5,675 nt of DNA from contig JAKLHH010000569.1 in assembly GCA_022710245.1 (NCBI GenBank), positions 1 to 5,675 of the forward strand, in the 5' to 3' direction. This document shows positions 5,063 to 5,675 of the stretch, piece after piece. Positions within the stretch are counted from its first letter, which is position 1. Each line of letters begins with the position of its first letter. The notes beneath the pieces were generated by a model, which was not told where the DNA came from, searched no databases, and saw only the letters and a program-made list of their open reading frames with translations. A program made the position numbers and the translations under genes. This DNA comes from Myxococcota bacterium. Lineage in GTDB: Bacteria; Myxococcota; Polyangia; GCA-2747355; JAKLHH01.

Positions 5063-5675
5063 ATGAGACGAGACCTCTCCGCTGTCCTCTTGATCACGCT
5101 CACCGCCCTGCCGCTCGCCGCGCGCGCTGGTGTCTCGGACGGGGTCGCCGGCACCGCCCGGGCTGACGCGAACGAGTCGCTGATCGGCCGCTACCCGTTT
5201 CGCAACTCGAGCTTCGTCTGGTTCCAGAGCCTGGGCGCCATGGGCCTGGTGAAGTCCTCCGACCTCACCTGGAACCCGAGCTACTCGTGGCTCTTCCGCC
5301 TCTACCCGCGCTACCACTTCACCGACAGGCTCTCGCTCCGCCTCAAGGTCGGGCTCGGCGTGGAGTGGACCAACGCGGACGACAGCACCCGCTACCGGGA
5401 GCCGCGCTGGGAGGACCTCTGGCTGGACCTCGTCTACTCACCGGTCTGGACCGAGCGCCACAGCAAGATCGAGCTCACGCCGTCGCTCCGCCTGGTGCTC
5501 CCCACCAGCAAGGAGTCGCTGGCAGAGACGCTGGTGATGGGCATCGGCCCGGGCTTCGGGCTGAAGCGCCACTTCGAGCTCCCGCGCCAGATGAGCCTCG
5601 AGCTCTCCTACTCGTTCCGCTACATCAAGAACCTCAACCGCTACACCACCGTCCAGTACGACGGCCAGCCCATCC
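5063..5675 (+). CDS. Exported protein, probable outer-membrane beta-barrel (3' end missing)
   Basis: The first 204 codons are in the window. Residues 1-22 form a signal peptide: MRRD, hydrophobic VLLITLTALPLAA, and cleavage after A20-R-A22. The mature chain shows alternating polar/hydrophobic strands ending in aromatic residues, such as YSWLFRLYPRYHF, LSLRLKVGLGVEW, IELTPSLRLVLP and SLELSYSFRYI. Charged turns (TDRLS, ADDSTRYREP, WTERHSK, TSKESLAE) separate them. This is the usual look of a transmembrane beta-barrel with Trp/Tyr girdles, resembling the putative outer-membrane channel/transporter class common in Gram-negative genomes. No plug domain or named-family motif is visible, so substrate is unknown. 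The ATG at 5063 has GAGG 6 nt upstream and a sigma-54-like element 39 bp upstream. It is divergent from the HAD/kinase operon. Confidence 0.7.
   Translation, partial: MRRDLSAVLLITLTALPLAARAGVSDGVAGTARADANESLIGRYPFRNSSFVWFQSLGAMGLVKSSDLTWNPSYSWLFRLYPRYHFTDRLSLRLKVGLGVEWTNADDSTRYREPRWEDLWLDLVYSPVWTERHSKIELTPSLRLVLPTSKESLAETLVMGIGPGFGLKRHFELPRQMSLELSYSFRYIKNLNRYTTVQYDGQPI

Noticed and set aside
4943..5317. A 124-codon minus-strand open frame opposite the beta-barrel gene start
   Set aside because: It overlaps the signal peptide and first strands of a well-supported plus-strand gene and has no recognisable motif.

Overview
This is a GC-rich, densely coding window in which third codon positions are strongly G/C. 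It carries two Hanks-type serine/threonine kinase genes, a Cys-bearing 'CPxC...CPxDG' N-terminus on one kinase, a candidate sigma-54 promoter and exported proteins of unclear family. Together these suggest a Myxococcota (former deltaproteobacterial) chromosome. That assignment is inferred from gene content; no marker gene is present.

Layout, left to right. (1) Bases 1-297, minus: the N-terminal 99 residues of a soluble pyridine nucleotide transhydrogenase (SthA-like flavoprotein), running off the left edge. (2) 419-775, minus: a small stand-alone HNH nuclease. (3) 776-859: a short divergent control region with a plausible sigma-70 promoter for the kinase. (4) 860-2452, plus: a 530-residue kinase with a Cys-containing N-terminus, a complete catalytic domain, a low-complexity linker with a 10-residue repeat, and a C-terminal membrane anchor. 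(5) 2453-3301: a patch unlike its surroundings. It holds a beta-propeller-like fragment, a possible IS3-type transposase tail on the minus strand, and a small exported protein of unknown family. An exact 23-bp direct repeat brackets the patch; its left copy is the 3' end of the kinase gene. (6) 3302-3391: the second repeat copy, a GC hairpin and a short tandem repeat between convergent genes. (7) 3392-4866, minus: a two-gene unit, a HAD-IB phosphatase-like gene followed by a minimal kinase overlapping it by 4 bp (GTGA). (8) 4867-5062: a divergent intergenic region with a hairpin and a sigma-54-like -24/-12 element. (9) 5063 to the right edge, plus: the start of an exported, probably outer-membrane beta-barrel protein.

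The main theme is Ser/Thr phosphosignalling. Two convergent kinase genes, one membrane-anchored and one coupled to a HAD hydrolase, appear to have had a roughly 0.86-kb segment placed between them. The exact 23-bp duplication of the kinase 3' end at both borders is the most notable structure. It looks like the scar of an insertion at a gene's 3' end, as integrative elements often leave, but no integrase is visible and the mechanism is unproven.
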